Shown one piece after another: positions 1-5,510 of a stretch of 10,742 bases of DNA (within the stretch, counting starts at the first letter, position 1; every line of letters starts with the position of its first letter). The stretch covers positions 1-10,742 of the forward strand of contig JAGQUL010000268.1 in NCBI GenBank assembly GCA_020438525.1, read 5' to 3'. The position numbers were made by a program, and so were the translations under genes. This stretch comes from Thermoleophilia bacterium (GTDB lineage Bacteria; Actinomycetota; Thermoleophilia; Gaiellales; SKUG01). Below the pieces are notes generated by a model. The model ran no database searches and had not been told where the DNA came from. It was given only the letters and a program-made list of their open reading frames with translations.

Positions 1-1109
1 TCTACACGCAGCTCGTCGAGCATGTCCCTGGCAGCGACCTCGTCTCCAGTCGCCGCATGCGCCTCGGCGGCGTAGACGCGCCAAGCGAGGCGAAGCTCGG
101 GGTCCATCGGGCGCGCGCCTTCGATGTCCATCGCTGCATCGATCGCGGCGTCGACCTCGCTCGGATTGCCGTGGCGGGTCGCGGCCACCAGTCGCGCAGG
201 GATCGAGCCGCGCAGCTCGAGCGACGCGATGTCGGTCGATGCTCGCGCGATCGCGTCGAACGCGCCTTCGTAGACGTCGGAGTCGTTGGTGTAGGCGGCG
301 GGGAGCGACGCCGCACCGCGGACCCAGACCTCGAGCTCGCCGCCTGGCTCGACGCGTCGAAACGACTCGCGCGCGACGACCATCGCTTCCTCGGCCCGAC
401 CGACCCAGGTGAGCGCGGCCATCAGCTCGAGCGTCGTCTCCGTCCAGCGCAGCTGCGCGATCGGGGACGACTGTTCCGCGAATCCGCGACGCAGTCGCTC
501 GAGCACGGCGATGCCGCGTCGCAGGTCGCCCTGCAGGTAGAGCAGGTAGCCGCGTACCCAGTCGAGCTCGAGGACGAGGCGCTGCTCCGCGTCGTCGCCG
601 AACCTCGGATGCGTGAGCACGCGGTTCCAGAGCTCGCCGGCCTCGGTCGCGCCCGCGGTCGCTGCAAGGTTCGCCACCGCGCCGAGCAGGGTGGGTGAGC
701 TGTCGAAGCAGTCGGGGTAGCGCTCGATCAGCGACCGGGCCTGGGGCCACACGCCGGTCGCCTCGCCGACGTGGTTGGTGAGCTGGGTCCAGACGCGCGA
801 TCCGACCTCGGCCCACGGCACGTCGCCGGCCTCGAGCGCGTTCACGAGCTGCTCGAACACGACGAGGTCGAGGTGGTTCGCGCCGCCGTCGTAGCGATGC
901 ATGCGCGCGACGATGTGCAGCAGTCGAAGTCGGTGGTCGTCGGGCACGAGCTCGCTCGGCACCGCAGCCCAGGACGTTCCGTACTCGGATGCCGCGAGCT
1001 CGTCGAGCTGCGCCGGGGTGCACGCTTCGAGCAGCGCGTCGAACGCGGCGATCTCGCTGCTGCGAAGCGCCGCCAGCACGACCTGCGAACGGCGTTCGTC
1101 GTCTTTCAT
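1..1109 (-). CDS. TPR-like helical repeat protein, partial (3' end beyond the left edge)
   Basis: An open frame runs without a stop from ATG at 1109 to the left edge, giving 369 codons; the C-terminus lies outside. It starts MKDDERRSQVVLAALRSSEI. The protein is rich in Ala, Leu, Glu and Arg and is built of amphipathic helix pairs such as LERLRRGFAEQSSPIAQLRW, TLELMAALTWVGRAEEAMVV and YAAEAHAATGDEVAARDMLD. The last two follow the TPR-like A-x-x-x-G-x-x-x-x-A spacing. I infer a tetratricopeptide or related alpha-solenoid scaffold, presumably for protein contacts; no catalytic motif or membrane segment is seen. No clear Shine-Dalgarno precedes the start. A -10-like TATCAT lies on the minus strand at 1177-1172. 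The gene follows the sigma/anti-sigma operon on the same strand but is separated from it by 316 bp of repeat-bearing DNA, so it is probably transcribed separately. The specific family is not recognised. Confidence 0.8.
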   Translation of the reverse strand, partial: MKDDERRSQVVLAALRSSEIAAFDALLEACTPAQLDELAASEYGTSWAAVPSELVPDDHRLRLLHIVARMHRYDGGANHLDLVVFEQLVNALEAGDVPWAEVGSRVWTQLTNHVGEATGVWPQARSLIERYPDCFDSSPTLLGAVANLAATAGATEAGELWNRVLTHPRFGDDAEQRLVLELDWVRGYLLYLQGDLRRGIAVLERLRRGFAEQSSPIAQLRWTETTLELMAALTWVGRAEEAMVVARESFRRVEPGGELEVWVRGAASLPAAYTNDSDVYEGAFDAIARASTDIASLELRGSIPARLVAATRHGNPSEVDAAIDAAMDIEGARPMDPELRLAWRVYAAEAHAATGDEVAARDMLDELRV

Positions 1110-1238
1110 CGTGTCAGGCGTGGTCGTGATCGTGAAATCCCGCATCGGCGCGTGGGAAACCTTCGGCGCGAATGATAGTCGGAGCGGCACGTGCGACGCG
1201 TCGCATTCCACGCCACGGCGCCCCTCGCCCGCCACTCA

Positions 1239-1286
1239 GACGTATGTACATAACCCGCGCTATCCGCGGGTTCCGTGCATATGTCC
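1239..1286. repeat. 48-bp direct repeat, copy 1, internally palindromic
   Basis: Identical over 48 bp to 1322-1369, start-to-start distance 83 bp. The core AACCCGCG-CTATC-CGCGGGTT is a perfect 8-bp stem with a 5-nt loop. The arms extend to about 20 bp with 16 matches; in RNA two of the four differences would be G-U pairs. The perfect palindrome TATGTACATA (1243-1252) is in the left arm. It lies downstream of the anti-sigma gene, so it could act as a transcript-end hairpin, but no U-tract follows on either strand. Confidence 0.9.
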
Positions 1287-1321
1287 CTCACGCCGGGCAT
1301 CGTCGACCGTGCATCCCGATC

Positions 1322-1369
1322 GACGTATGTACATAACCCGCGCTATCCGCGGGTTCCGTGCATATGTCC
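1322..1369. repeat. 48-bp direct repeat, copy 2, internally palindromic
   Basis: Exact copy of 1239-1286, separated from it by 35 unrelated bases (1287-1321). Same hairpin architecture: a GC-rich 8-bp core stem flanked by AT-richer arms with TATGTACATA on the left and CATATGT on the right. It is 57 bp past the stop of the anti-sigma gene. Candidates are a REP-like dispersed palindrome, a terminator or attenuator pair, or a binding or recombination site. The sequence alone does not decide. Confidence 0.9.
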
Positions 1370-1425
1370 TGTCCACCAGGTCTTTTCGGTCGTGGGTCCG
1401 CCGGCTGCGCGCGCGAGGGTGTCGT

Positions 1426-2220
1426 CTACTCGTCCGGCAGCAGTTGTTGATCGAACAGCTGGGTGGAGGAGATCGAACGACCATCCGCTGTGATCGCCTC
1501 GATCGAGACGGGTGGATTTTCCCGATCGAACCAAAAGAACGAATGGTCGCCCATCACGGCATCCTGCGTGCCGGTCTCGGTATGGATTCGAATCTGTGTT
1601 ACGTACGATGCGACGATTCCAAAGACCGTGGTTGTCGGTGTCTGGTCTACCTGGTCCGCACCATACGAGGCTGCGTAGTTACCGGGAAATCCGGGCTCGA
1701 ATGCCGGTGAACAGGCGATTCCTCCGCCGCCGAATCGCGAGCTGGTCACGAGTGCGTAGCACGTGGCCCGTTCCTTCGATGGGCCCATTGCTCCCCTGCC
1801 AGTGGTGCCCTTCGGCACTTCCCACGCGCTGATTTCTGCCAGCACGCCATTGCTGGAGCCATGGAGCAGTACGCGTTCGTTCTGACGCGTGGCGAAATCG
1901 GGAGCTCCGCTGCCGGCCCAGGTCGCTCGCTCGGCCTTGTTCAGCATCAGCGCCGATTCGAGTGCCATCGATGCCGGTTGTACGTCGAGGCTCGACGGGC
2001 CCTCGAACGGATCGTGCACGCTGCCGCCGAAGCCGAGCGTGCGGCTCACTGGGTTGTCGCCGGCGAGTGCCAGGGAGGCGAGCAGCATCAGGATGGCGAC
2101 GACGACCGCTGCGATCGCGATGCGGTGCCGATGGCGCATCGGACGGGCGAGGTCGCGTCGAGCGGCGAGGCGCAGCTCGCGTCGGACCTCGTCGAAGTAG
2201 TCGGGTTCGAGCGTGTTCAT
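1426..2220 (-). CDS. Membrane-anchored anti-sigma-like protein, partner of the upstream ECF sigma factor
   Basis: 264 aa from ATG at 2220, chosen because GGGAGG lies six bases upstream and the ATG overlaps the sigma-factor stop (ATGA). Residues 1-33 form a short, charged cytoplasmic segment; residues 34-53 (IAIAAVVVAILMLLASLALA) are one membrane helix; the remaining ~210 residues should lie outside the membrane. Two cysteines in the outer domain, in ATCYAL and GIACSP, could form a disulfide. There is no HxxxCxxC zinc anti-sigma motif, so it is not a typical ZAS-domain protein. Genetic coupling and topology suggest that it holds the sigma factor at the membrane and responds to an external signal; this is inference. 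The second half of the gene looks less GC-rich than its neighbours. A sigma-regulated membrane protein without anti-sigma activity is the alternative. Confidence 0.8.
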   Translation of the reverse strand: MNTLEPDYFDEVRRELRLAARRDLARPMRHRHRIAIAAVVVAILMLLASLALAGDNPVSRTLGFGGSVHDPFEGPSSLDVQPASMALESALMLNKAERATWAGSGAPDFATRQNERVLLHGSSNGVLAEISAWEVPKGTTGRGAMGPSKERATCYALVTSSRFGGGGIACSPAFEPGFPGNYAASYGADQVDQTPTTTVFGIVASYVTQIRIHTETGTQDAVMGDHSFFWFDRENPPVSIEAITADGRSISSTQLFDQQLLPDE

Positions 2221-2795
2221 CGGTACCTCCCGGCGAGGTCGGACTTGAGCGTCCTGAGTCCCCGCATCACGCGCATGCGGGCCGCCTCCTCGGTGCACTG
2301 CAGTCGCTCTGCGACCTGTTCGTACGAGAGCTCGTCGATCACCCGCAGCTGCACAGCATCGCGCTGCGCGGGTGGCAGCTCGGCCAGCGCGCGGTGGAGG
2401 TCGCCGCCGAGCTGTGCGACCACGATCCGCTCGAGGTCGGCATCCTCGTCGCGCGGCGATGCAAGGTCGAGCTGCATGCCGAGCCGACGCATCGCCCGTG
2501 ACGCGGCTCGTCGTCGTCGCCTGCTGTGCCGAAGCACGTTGCGGGCGATGCCGTGCAGCCACGGCGCGGCGCTGCCGGTCGGATCTTCGGGGCGAAACCG
2601 ACGCCGCGAGATCCACGCCTGCGCGAACGTCTCGGCGGTGAGCTCCCAGGCGTCCTCGGCGGTGTCGACCTGCCCGCGCAGCCAGCGCTGGATGTCGCGC
2701 GCGTGGCGCACGTAGATCGTGTCGAACGCGTCGGGGTCGCGTCGCGCGCCGCGCAGCAGCTCGGCATCGGTTGTCGACGGATGGTCGTCGCTCAT
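2217..2795 (-). CDS. ECF-family RNA polymerase sigma factor
   Basis: 192 aa from ATG at 2795. Region 2 spans about residues 12-95: LLRGARRDPDAFDTIYVRHA, then the -10-recognition stretch around TAETFAQAWISRRRF and PWLHGIARNVLRHSRRRRR. Region 4 spans about 131-187: ALAELPPAQRDAVQLRVIDE, then the helix-turn-helix LSYEQVAERLQCTEEAARMR. There is no region 1 or 3, and the length is typical of ECF (sigma-70 group 4) factors, which direct RNA polymerase to stress or envelope regulons. The stop overlaps the start of the anti-sigma-like gene by four bases, indicating translational coupling. The ribosome-binding site is weak. A rough ECF-like element lies upstream (minus strand GAAAC at 2854-2850 and CGTTA at 2830-2826), but its 19-bp spacer is too long, so autoregulation is only a possibility. 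Confidence 0.95.
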   Translation of the reverse strand: MSDDHPSTTDAELLRGARRDPDAFDTIYVRHARDIQRWLRGQVDTAEDAWELTAETFAQAWISRRRFRPEDPTGSAAPWLHGIARNVLRHSRRRRRAASRAMRRLGMQLDLASPRDEDADLERIVVAQLGGDLHRALAELPPAQRDAVQLRVIDELSYEQVAERLQCTEEAARMRVMRGLRTLKSDLAGRYR

Positions 2796-2883
2796 GCAAG
2801 GAACATGACGCGAGCGCCGGATCCGTAACGCGCCTTTATGGGATTGGCCGTTTCATGGCGGATGCGCCGGGCACCCTCCGCCC

Positions 2884-3117
2884 ATGACCATGTTCCTGAT
2901 TGCATTGGTGGTAGGCAGCGTCGGCGCAGTGATCGGCGTGGCGCTGGCCGCGGTGGTGACGAGCTCGCTGTGGCTGGCGATCGTCGGCGCGATCGTGGGG
3001 TTCATCGCGGGCGTGGGGCTGTGGGAGACCCTCGTGAACCGGCGCGGTGGGATCCACGATACGGAGTACGTGCACTACCACGGCCACGGAAAGAGCGACC
3101 GGCGCTACGAGGCGTAG
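2884..3117 (+). CDS. Small two-helix membrane protein
   Basis: 77 aa. Two hydrophobic, glycine-rich helices at about residues 4-26 (FLIALVVGSVGAVIGVALAA) and 29-46 (LWLAIVGAIVGFIAGVGLW) are followed by a polar His/Tyr-rich tail, HDTEYVHYHGHGKSDRRYEA. Small-x-x-x-small spacing suggests tight helix packing. The start is the first of two nearby in-frame ATGs (2884 and 2890); there is no clear Shine-Dalgarno. Third codon positions are strongly G/C, which supports real coding. It is divergent from the ECF sigma gene with an 88-bp spacer, so shared control is possible. I do not recognise the family; a general stress or envelope role would be a guess. Confidence 0.65.
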   Translation: MTMFLIALVVGSVGAVIGVALAAVVTSSLWLAIVGAIVGFIAGVGLWETLVNRRGGIHDTEYVHYHGHGKSDRRYEA

Positions 3118-3181
3118 GCGCGCCGCTGGCGAGTTGCACTGGGCGGTGAATCGACTGCGCGTCTGGTGCAAGTCGGCTGGC

Positions 3182-3448
3182 TCATGCGCGCATGCGCGCG
3201 ATGAGCTCGAGGCGTGAGCGGATCAGCTGCGGGGAGGCGGGTCCGTCCCCGTCGACCATGAACGAGTACGGGCGCTCTCCGAGCTCGAACGCGGTGCGCG
3301 CCTGCACGTGGTAGGCGAGCGACTCGTGCTGGACCCTGTTGAAGTTGACGCCGGGGCCGCGCAGCATCACCGAATGGGTGCCTTCGTGCGCGATCAGCTG
3401 TGCGCCCTGCGAGGCGTCGTACATTGCCGAGTGCTGCAGGTTGAGCAC
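3182..3448 (-). pseudogene. HExxH zinc-metallopeptidase-like fragment
   Basis: The frame from GTG at 3448 gives 88 aa; ATG at 3424 gives 80 aa. Neither start has a well-placed ribosome-binding site. It contains QLIAHEGTHSV, an HExxH zinc-binding and catalytic motif, and then QHESLAYHVQART, whose Glu could be the third zinc ligand, as in many zincins. It ends IRSRLELIARMRA. It is far shorter than usual metallopeptidase domains, and HEGTH sits only about 20 residues from the start, so it looks like the C-terminal remnant of a larger enzyme or of a secreted/polymorphic toxin. Its frame stays open upstream through the tRNA fragment and meets a stop (minus strand TAG) only just inside the island. 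A genuine mini-protein cannot be excluded. Confidence 0.4.
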
Positions 3449-3450
3449 TC
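3429..3450 (-). terminator. Hairpin in the left flank of the tRNA island
   Basis: A 7-bp perfect stem (GAGTGCT / AGCACTC) with an 8-nt loop lies 20 bp beyond the tRNA-fragment end of the island. Before insertion it would have been just downstream of tRNA-Glu, so it may be the ancestral terminator of that gene. No T-tract follows on the minus strand, which lowers confidence. Confidence 0.3.
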
Positions 3451-3469
3451 CGGGTCGGTGCGGGCTTCG

Positions 3470-3518
3470 AGGTACTCCGTACGGGACTTGAACCCGTGCT
3501 ACCGCCGTGAGAGGGCGG
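3470..3518. repeat. attachment-site repeat, tRNA-Glu 3' fragment
   Basis: Copy of 5307-5355 with a single difference (3487 C versus 5324 T, which falls in the T-loop of the tRNA). It covers the anticodon arm from its 5' stem strand, the variable and T arms and the 3' acceptor strand of tRNA-Glu, plus three bases beyond. Identity stops sharply at 3518/3519, in the anticodon stem. The fragment lacks the D arm and the 5' acceptor strand and cannot make a tRNA. Confidence 0.85.
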
Positions 3519-3536
3519 GTTGACTACTGCGTTGCG

Positions 3537-3554
3537 AAGCCGATTTCTCGGCTT
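3537..3554 (-). terminator. Hairpin downstream of the island operon
   Basis: A perfect 7-bp stem AAGCCGA / TCGGCTT with a 4-nt loop TTTC lies about 105 bp past the stop of the winged-helix gene and 18 bp inside the left attachment repeat. It may end the island transcript; no U-run follows, so this is tentative. Confidence 0.35.
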
Positions 3555-3658
3555 GGTGCGGGATTCCCCTTGGTCAACTCGATGCTCTCGTTGCTGACGT
3601 GGCCGCCGTTTGGAACTGCTTCTGAAACCATTCTAGCGACCGAGTTCGATCAGTGAAC

Positions 3659-4621
3659 CTACGGAATGACGCCCTCACCGGCGATGCGACGCGCCGCGTC
3701 CGGGATCCACTCGCGAACCCGCGATGCGGCAGCGTCGATCGATTCTTCTGCGCGGATCGGCTCCGGGACGGGATGGAACAGACGCGCGAATTCATCAGCG
3801 GCCTGCCGCAACTGTGCGACCGCGCTCACGGTCGCGCCGAGGTCGAGATCCGTCTCCACATCGCTCAGCATTCGCAGTAATTCGAATCGCTGATGCCAGT
3901 CGACCCAGGATGGAACGTCCACCGTGGGCATCTGGTCGACCTGCCGCGGCCCGATCTTGGTCCATCGCAGCGGCGCACCAACCAGGGTTCGACCGGCGTC
4001 CGTGAGCGCGTACGTCGTCCGGTTTCCAGCCACTCCGCGCGTCACCCACCCGACGTCGATGAGCGATTTCAGCGCGTCGTCGATCTGGCGGCGGGAGTAG
4101 TCCGTTCGCCGTTCGATGACGGCAAGTTCGGTCGAACCAGGCACCGTCGCTAGATAGGCATATGCCTCGGCCTTCGCGCTGGCTCCGAAGATGGCGCGGG
4201 TACGAAGTCGAAGCAGGCCGGGGGTCCAGGTCGCGAAAGGGGAGATGGTCGTGGACGCCACCCATTTCTGCACGTCCTGGGCAAGCTTTGGCCACGTGAG
4301 GCGGCGAGGGACGTTCGCGTCGACCTGGGATGTCAGTCGAAGGACCGGTTCGCGATCGACTGGGTAGTCGCTTCGCTCCAGGAGGCGCTTGAGTCGTGCG
4401 GTGGCGACGTACTCGTGTCGAGTCGCAAGCCAGGAGATCGCGCCGTCGCGAAGGCGAACATCAGATCCGATGTCAGTGTGAATCGCCGTGGCGATCAGCA
4501 ACGCCTCGAGATCTATCAGGGCGAGGGATGGCGACGTCGCGGCCGGCACACCGAGCGCTGCCCATTGCGACCACAATACGTTGGCGAGGTAACTCCTCAT
4601 GGGCGTAGGGGCGCTAGGCAT
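3659..4621 (-). CDS. Winged-helix protein, probable regulator/antitoxin of the nucleotidyltransferase module
   Basis: 320 aa from ATG at 4621. This start overlaps the end of the nucleotidyltransferase gene by eight bases and is preceded by GAGGAG about ten bases upstream. A second ATG at 4600 lacks any ribosome-binding site. Residues 138-215 form a winged helix: RLRTRAIFGASAKAEAYAYL, a recognition helix around YSRRQIDDALKSLIDVGWVT, and a wing with NRTTYALTDAGRTLVG. Residues 1-135 are helical; 235-320 are another helical domain. The pairing resembles type IV (AbiE/MenAT-like) toxin-antitoxin loci, where a winged-helix antitoxin represses its own operon, but here the winged-helix gene is second and its family is not one I can name. 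I infer that it binds the palindrome at 5197-5217. A DNA-binding cofactor of a defence system is the alternative. Confidence 0.75.
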   Translation of the reverse strand: MPSAPTPMRSYLANVLWSQWAALGVPAATSPSLALIDLEALLIATAIHTDIGSDVRLRDGAISWLATRHEYVATARLKRLLERSDYPVDREPVLRLTSQVDANVPRRLTWPKLAQDVQKWVASTTISPFATWTPGLLRLRTRAIFGASAKAEAYAYLATVPGSTELAVIERRTDYSRRQIDDALKSLIDVGWVTRGVAGNRTTYALTDAGRTLVGAPLRWTKIGPRQVDQMPTVDVPSWVDWHQRFELLRMLSDVETDLDLGATVSAVAQLRQAADEFARLFHPVPEPIRAEESIDAAASRVREWIPDAARRIAGEGVIP

Positions 4622-5186
4622 CGTGCAGAAGCTCCTCGATTGCCTCGAGCGCACTCCATGCGGCCGAGTGTGGCGACCAGGTCCGATCCGCGAAACGACG
4701 GGCAGCAGCAAGGTCGTCAGTGCTCGGCTTGAGCGCGACCACGTCTTCCCAATGTTTGTTCGGAACTTCGCCCCACCGTTCGGCTGTCGCGCAGATCTTG
4801 ATGACGCAGATGTCGTGGGCGGACAGGTGCCACACCACGAGGGCTCCGAACGTCGCTCGTTCGAGGCGTTGCTCGAACCCGGCCGGAGCGGCGTTCGCGA
4901 AGTCGCTGCCGGGACGGTCGTCGAGCCACAGCTCATCCAGGCCGAGTGCCAGACCGATCTCGTTTGCGACATCACGAATCTCCGGCAAGAGCGGATACCC
5001 TGATCGCACGACCCCGTTGGGTAGCCGTACGCCGAGCACGTCGATATCTGTCGTGGCGCGTTCGATGAGCTGTCGAGCGAGCAAGCTCGCCCCTCCGAGG
5101 AGCACGAGTTCCGCAATGATTCGCCGTCGCGCGAGTTCGTCGCCGAGCAACCGAAGCGCTCGATCTATTTCAGGCACGCCAAGCAT
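4614..5186 (-). CDS. DUF6036/AbiEii-like nucleotidyltransferase, probable toxin or effector
   Basis: 190 aa from ATG at 5186. The polymerase-beta-type fold shows LVLLGGASLLARQL (GGAS at residues 31-34) followed by ERATTDIDVLG, with Asp47 and Asp49 as the metal-binding D-x-D pair. Next come LGLDELWLDD, and the C-terminal helices LSAHDICVIKICATAERWG (Lys130) and HWEDVV (Asp148), at positions where this family keeps Lys and Asp. Related proteins (AbiEii, MenT) transfer nucleotides to tRNA or protein targets and act as toxins; DUF6036 members are poorly characterised, so activity is inferred. It is the first gene of the island operon. The -10-like TATGAT lies six bases before the ATG, so the mRNA would be leaderless, which explains the missing ribosome-binding site. 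Confidence 0.8.
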   Translation of the reverse strand: MLGVPEIDRALRLLGDELARRRIIAELVLLGGASLLARQLIERATTDIDVLGVRLPNGVVRSGYPLLPEIRDVANEIGLALGLDELWLDDRPGSDFANAAPAGFEQRLERATFGALVVWHLSAHDICVIKICATAERWGEVPNKHWEDVVALKPSTDDLAAARRFADRTWSPHSAAWSALEAIEELLHDA

Positions 5187-5192
5187 GACCGG

Positions 5193-5217
5193 ATCATACC
5201 ACGAGAAATGCGTGGTA
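5193..5217 (-). promoter_or_regulatory. Leaderless promoter with overlapping palindromic operator
   Basis: On the minus strand, TGG-TATGAT (extended -10, hexamer 5198-5193) ends six bases before the A of the nucleotidyltransferase ATG, placing transcription start at the start codon. The -35 is poor. A perfect inverted repeat TACCACG-N7-CGTGGTA (5197-5217) overlaps the -10 and the spacer. The half-site core TGCGTGG recurs at 5231-5237, 22 bp from the one at 5209-5215, i.e. about two helical turns. This is the layout expected for an autorepressor site. Confidence 0.55.
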
Positions 5218-5280
5218 ATACCAAGAGACTTGCGTGGCATTGAGGTTGCAAGCCGCAAGATGAAAGCCCGAGAAGTACAA

Positions 5281-5303
5281 AACCCCCGCTCAGGCGGGGG
5301 TTT
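5281..5303 (-). terminator. Rho-independent terminator after tRNA-Glu, inside the island
   Basis: On the minus strand a stem AACCCCCGC / GCGGGGGTT closes a CTGA-type loop and is followed by further T residues (TTTTGT). It lies within 10 bases of the mature tRNA 3' end. It is strong and correctly placed to end the tRNA transcript and to shield the island operon from read-through. It lies inside the attachment repeats and so came with the island. Confidence 0.8.
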
Positions 5304-5306
5304 CGC

Positions 5307-5355
5307 AGGTACTCCGTACGGGATTTGAACCCGTGCTACCGCCGTGAGAGGGCGG
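5307..5355. repeat. attachment-site repeat, tRNA side
   Basis: Right-hand copy of the 49-bp repeat also at 3470-3518. It coincides with the 3' part of the intact tRNA-Glu gene plus three bases past its end. The recombination crossover therefore lies somewhere between the anticodon stem and the 3' end of the tRNA. Confidence 0.85.
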
Positions 5356-5382
5356 CGTCCTAGGCCACTAGACGAACGGAGC
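5310..5382 (-). tRNA. tRNA-Glu (anticodon CUC)
   Basis: 73 nt, 5' end at 5382. The acceptor stem is GCTCCGT paired with ACGGAGT (first pair G-U), followed by discriminator A. The D arm is GTC...GAC. The anticodon stem is CCGCC/GGCGG with loop CTCTCAC, so the anticodon is CUC, reading GAG. The T arm has the loop TTCAAAT. CCA is not encoded (A is followed by CCTGC), so it must be added by a nucleotidyltransferase. The gene serves as the integration site for the downstream island and remains intact. Confidence 0.95.
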
Positions 5383-5393
5383 CAGTGCGGGGA

Positions 5394-5422
5394 ATGGTAG
5401 CGGAGGCGTGGGTTTTGCGCAA
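5394..5422 (-). promoter_or_regulatory. Promoter of tRNA-Glu
   Basis: On the minus strand -35 TTGCGC (5422-5417) is followed by a 17-bp spacer and -10 TACCAT (5399-5394). Transcription would start a few bases before the mature tRNA 5' end at 5382. Confidence 0.55.
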
Positions 5423-5474
5423 CGCCAAAGGGCGTCGGCGGCCGCAGGCGGCCGTGCGTGCACGCGGGTGGGTG

Positions 5475-5503
5475 TTGCCGTCGTCTGGCGAACCCGGCAG
5501 AAT
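5475..5503 (+). promoter_or_regulatory. Leaderless promoter of the downstream small membrane protein
   Basis: -35 TTGCCG (5475-5480), 17-bp spacer, -10 CAGAAT (5498-5503). Seven bases then lead to ATG at 5511, so the transcript would begin at the start codon. This supports 5511 over the in-frame ATG at 5502, which lies inside the -10. Confidence 0.4.
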
Positions 5504-5510
5504 GCACGGC

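Larger units (their letters stand above)
1110..1425. other. Gene-free spacer with duplicated palindromic repeat
   Basis: This 316-bp stretch between two minus-strand genes holds no convincing coding frame; the short frames in it are broken by the repeats and have no ribosome-binding site. It contains two exact 48-bp repeats (listed separately) and a possible -10 element for the leftward TPR-like gene (TATCAT on the minus strand, 1177-1172). Its base composition is less GC-rich than the surrounding genes around the TATGTACATA and CATATG palindromes. Confidence 0.6.
3470..5355. mobile_element. Mini-island inserted at tRNA-Glu, no integrase
   Basis: The interval is bounded by a 49-bp direct repeat (3470-3518 and 5307-5355, one mismatch) made of the 3' part of tRNA-Glu. 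The complete tRNA is at the right end and the tRNA fragment at the left, which is the classical result of tyrosine-recombinase integration into a tRNA 3' end. The period is 1837 bp. The island carries a two-gene nucleotidyltransferase/winged-helix operon, an operator-like palindrome, a strong terminator near its right end and a hairpin near its left end. Its DNA looks less GC-rich than the flanks. No integrase, excisionase or transposase frame is visible, so it is either a decayed or a satellite element mobilised in trans. Confidence 0.75.

Noticed and set aside
57..698. Plus-strand open frame of 213 codons at the left end
   Set aside because: It is antisense to the TPR-like gene, whose minus-strand frame is open to the window edge and gives ordinary protein composition and helical periodicity.
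1239..1369. Minimal CRISPR array (48-bp repeat, 35-bp spacer, 48-bp repeat)
   Set aside because: Spacing and internal palindrome fit superficially, but there are only two repeats, one spacer, a repeat longer than usual, and no cas gene in the window.
2217..2795. Zinc-binding anti-sigma (ZAS) domain in the sigma partner
   Set aside because: No HxxxCxxC in the cytoplasmic segment; the only cysteines are in the outer domain.
1426..2799. A single 457-codon minus-strand frame covering both sigma and anti-sigma regions
   Set aside because: The first part is an out-of-frame reading of the sigma gene, extremely Arg/Ala-rich. The genuine start is ATG at 2220, with a strong GGGAGG and ATGA overlap.
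2826..2854. ECF-type autoregulated promoter before the sigma gene (GAAAC ... CGTTA)
   Set aside because: The 19-bp spacer is too long and the hexamers only partly fit, so it is mentioned with the gene but not called as a feature.
3519..5306. Integrase, excisionase or transposase gene in the island
   Set aside because: All frames inside the repeats were considered; none shows tyrosine-recombinase R-HxxR-Y, serine-recombinase or DDE features beyond the two cargo genes.
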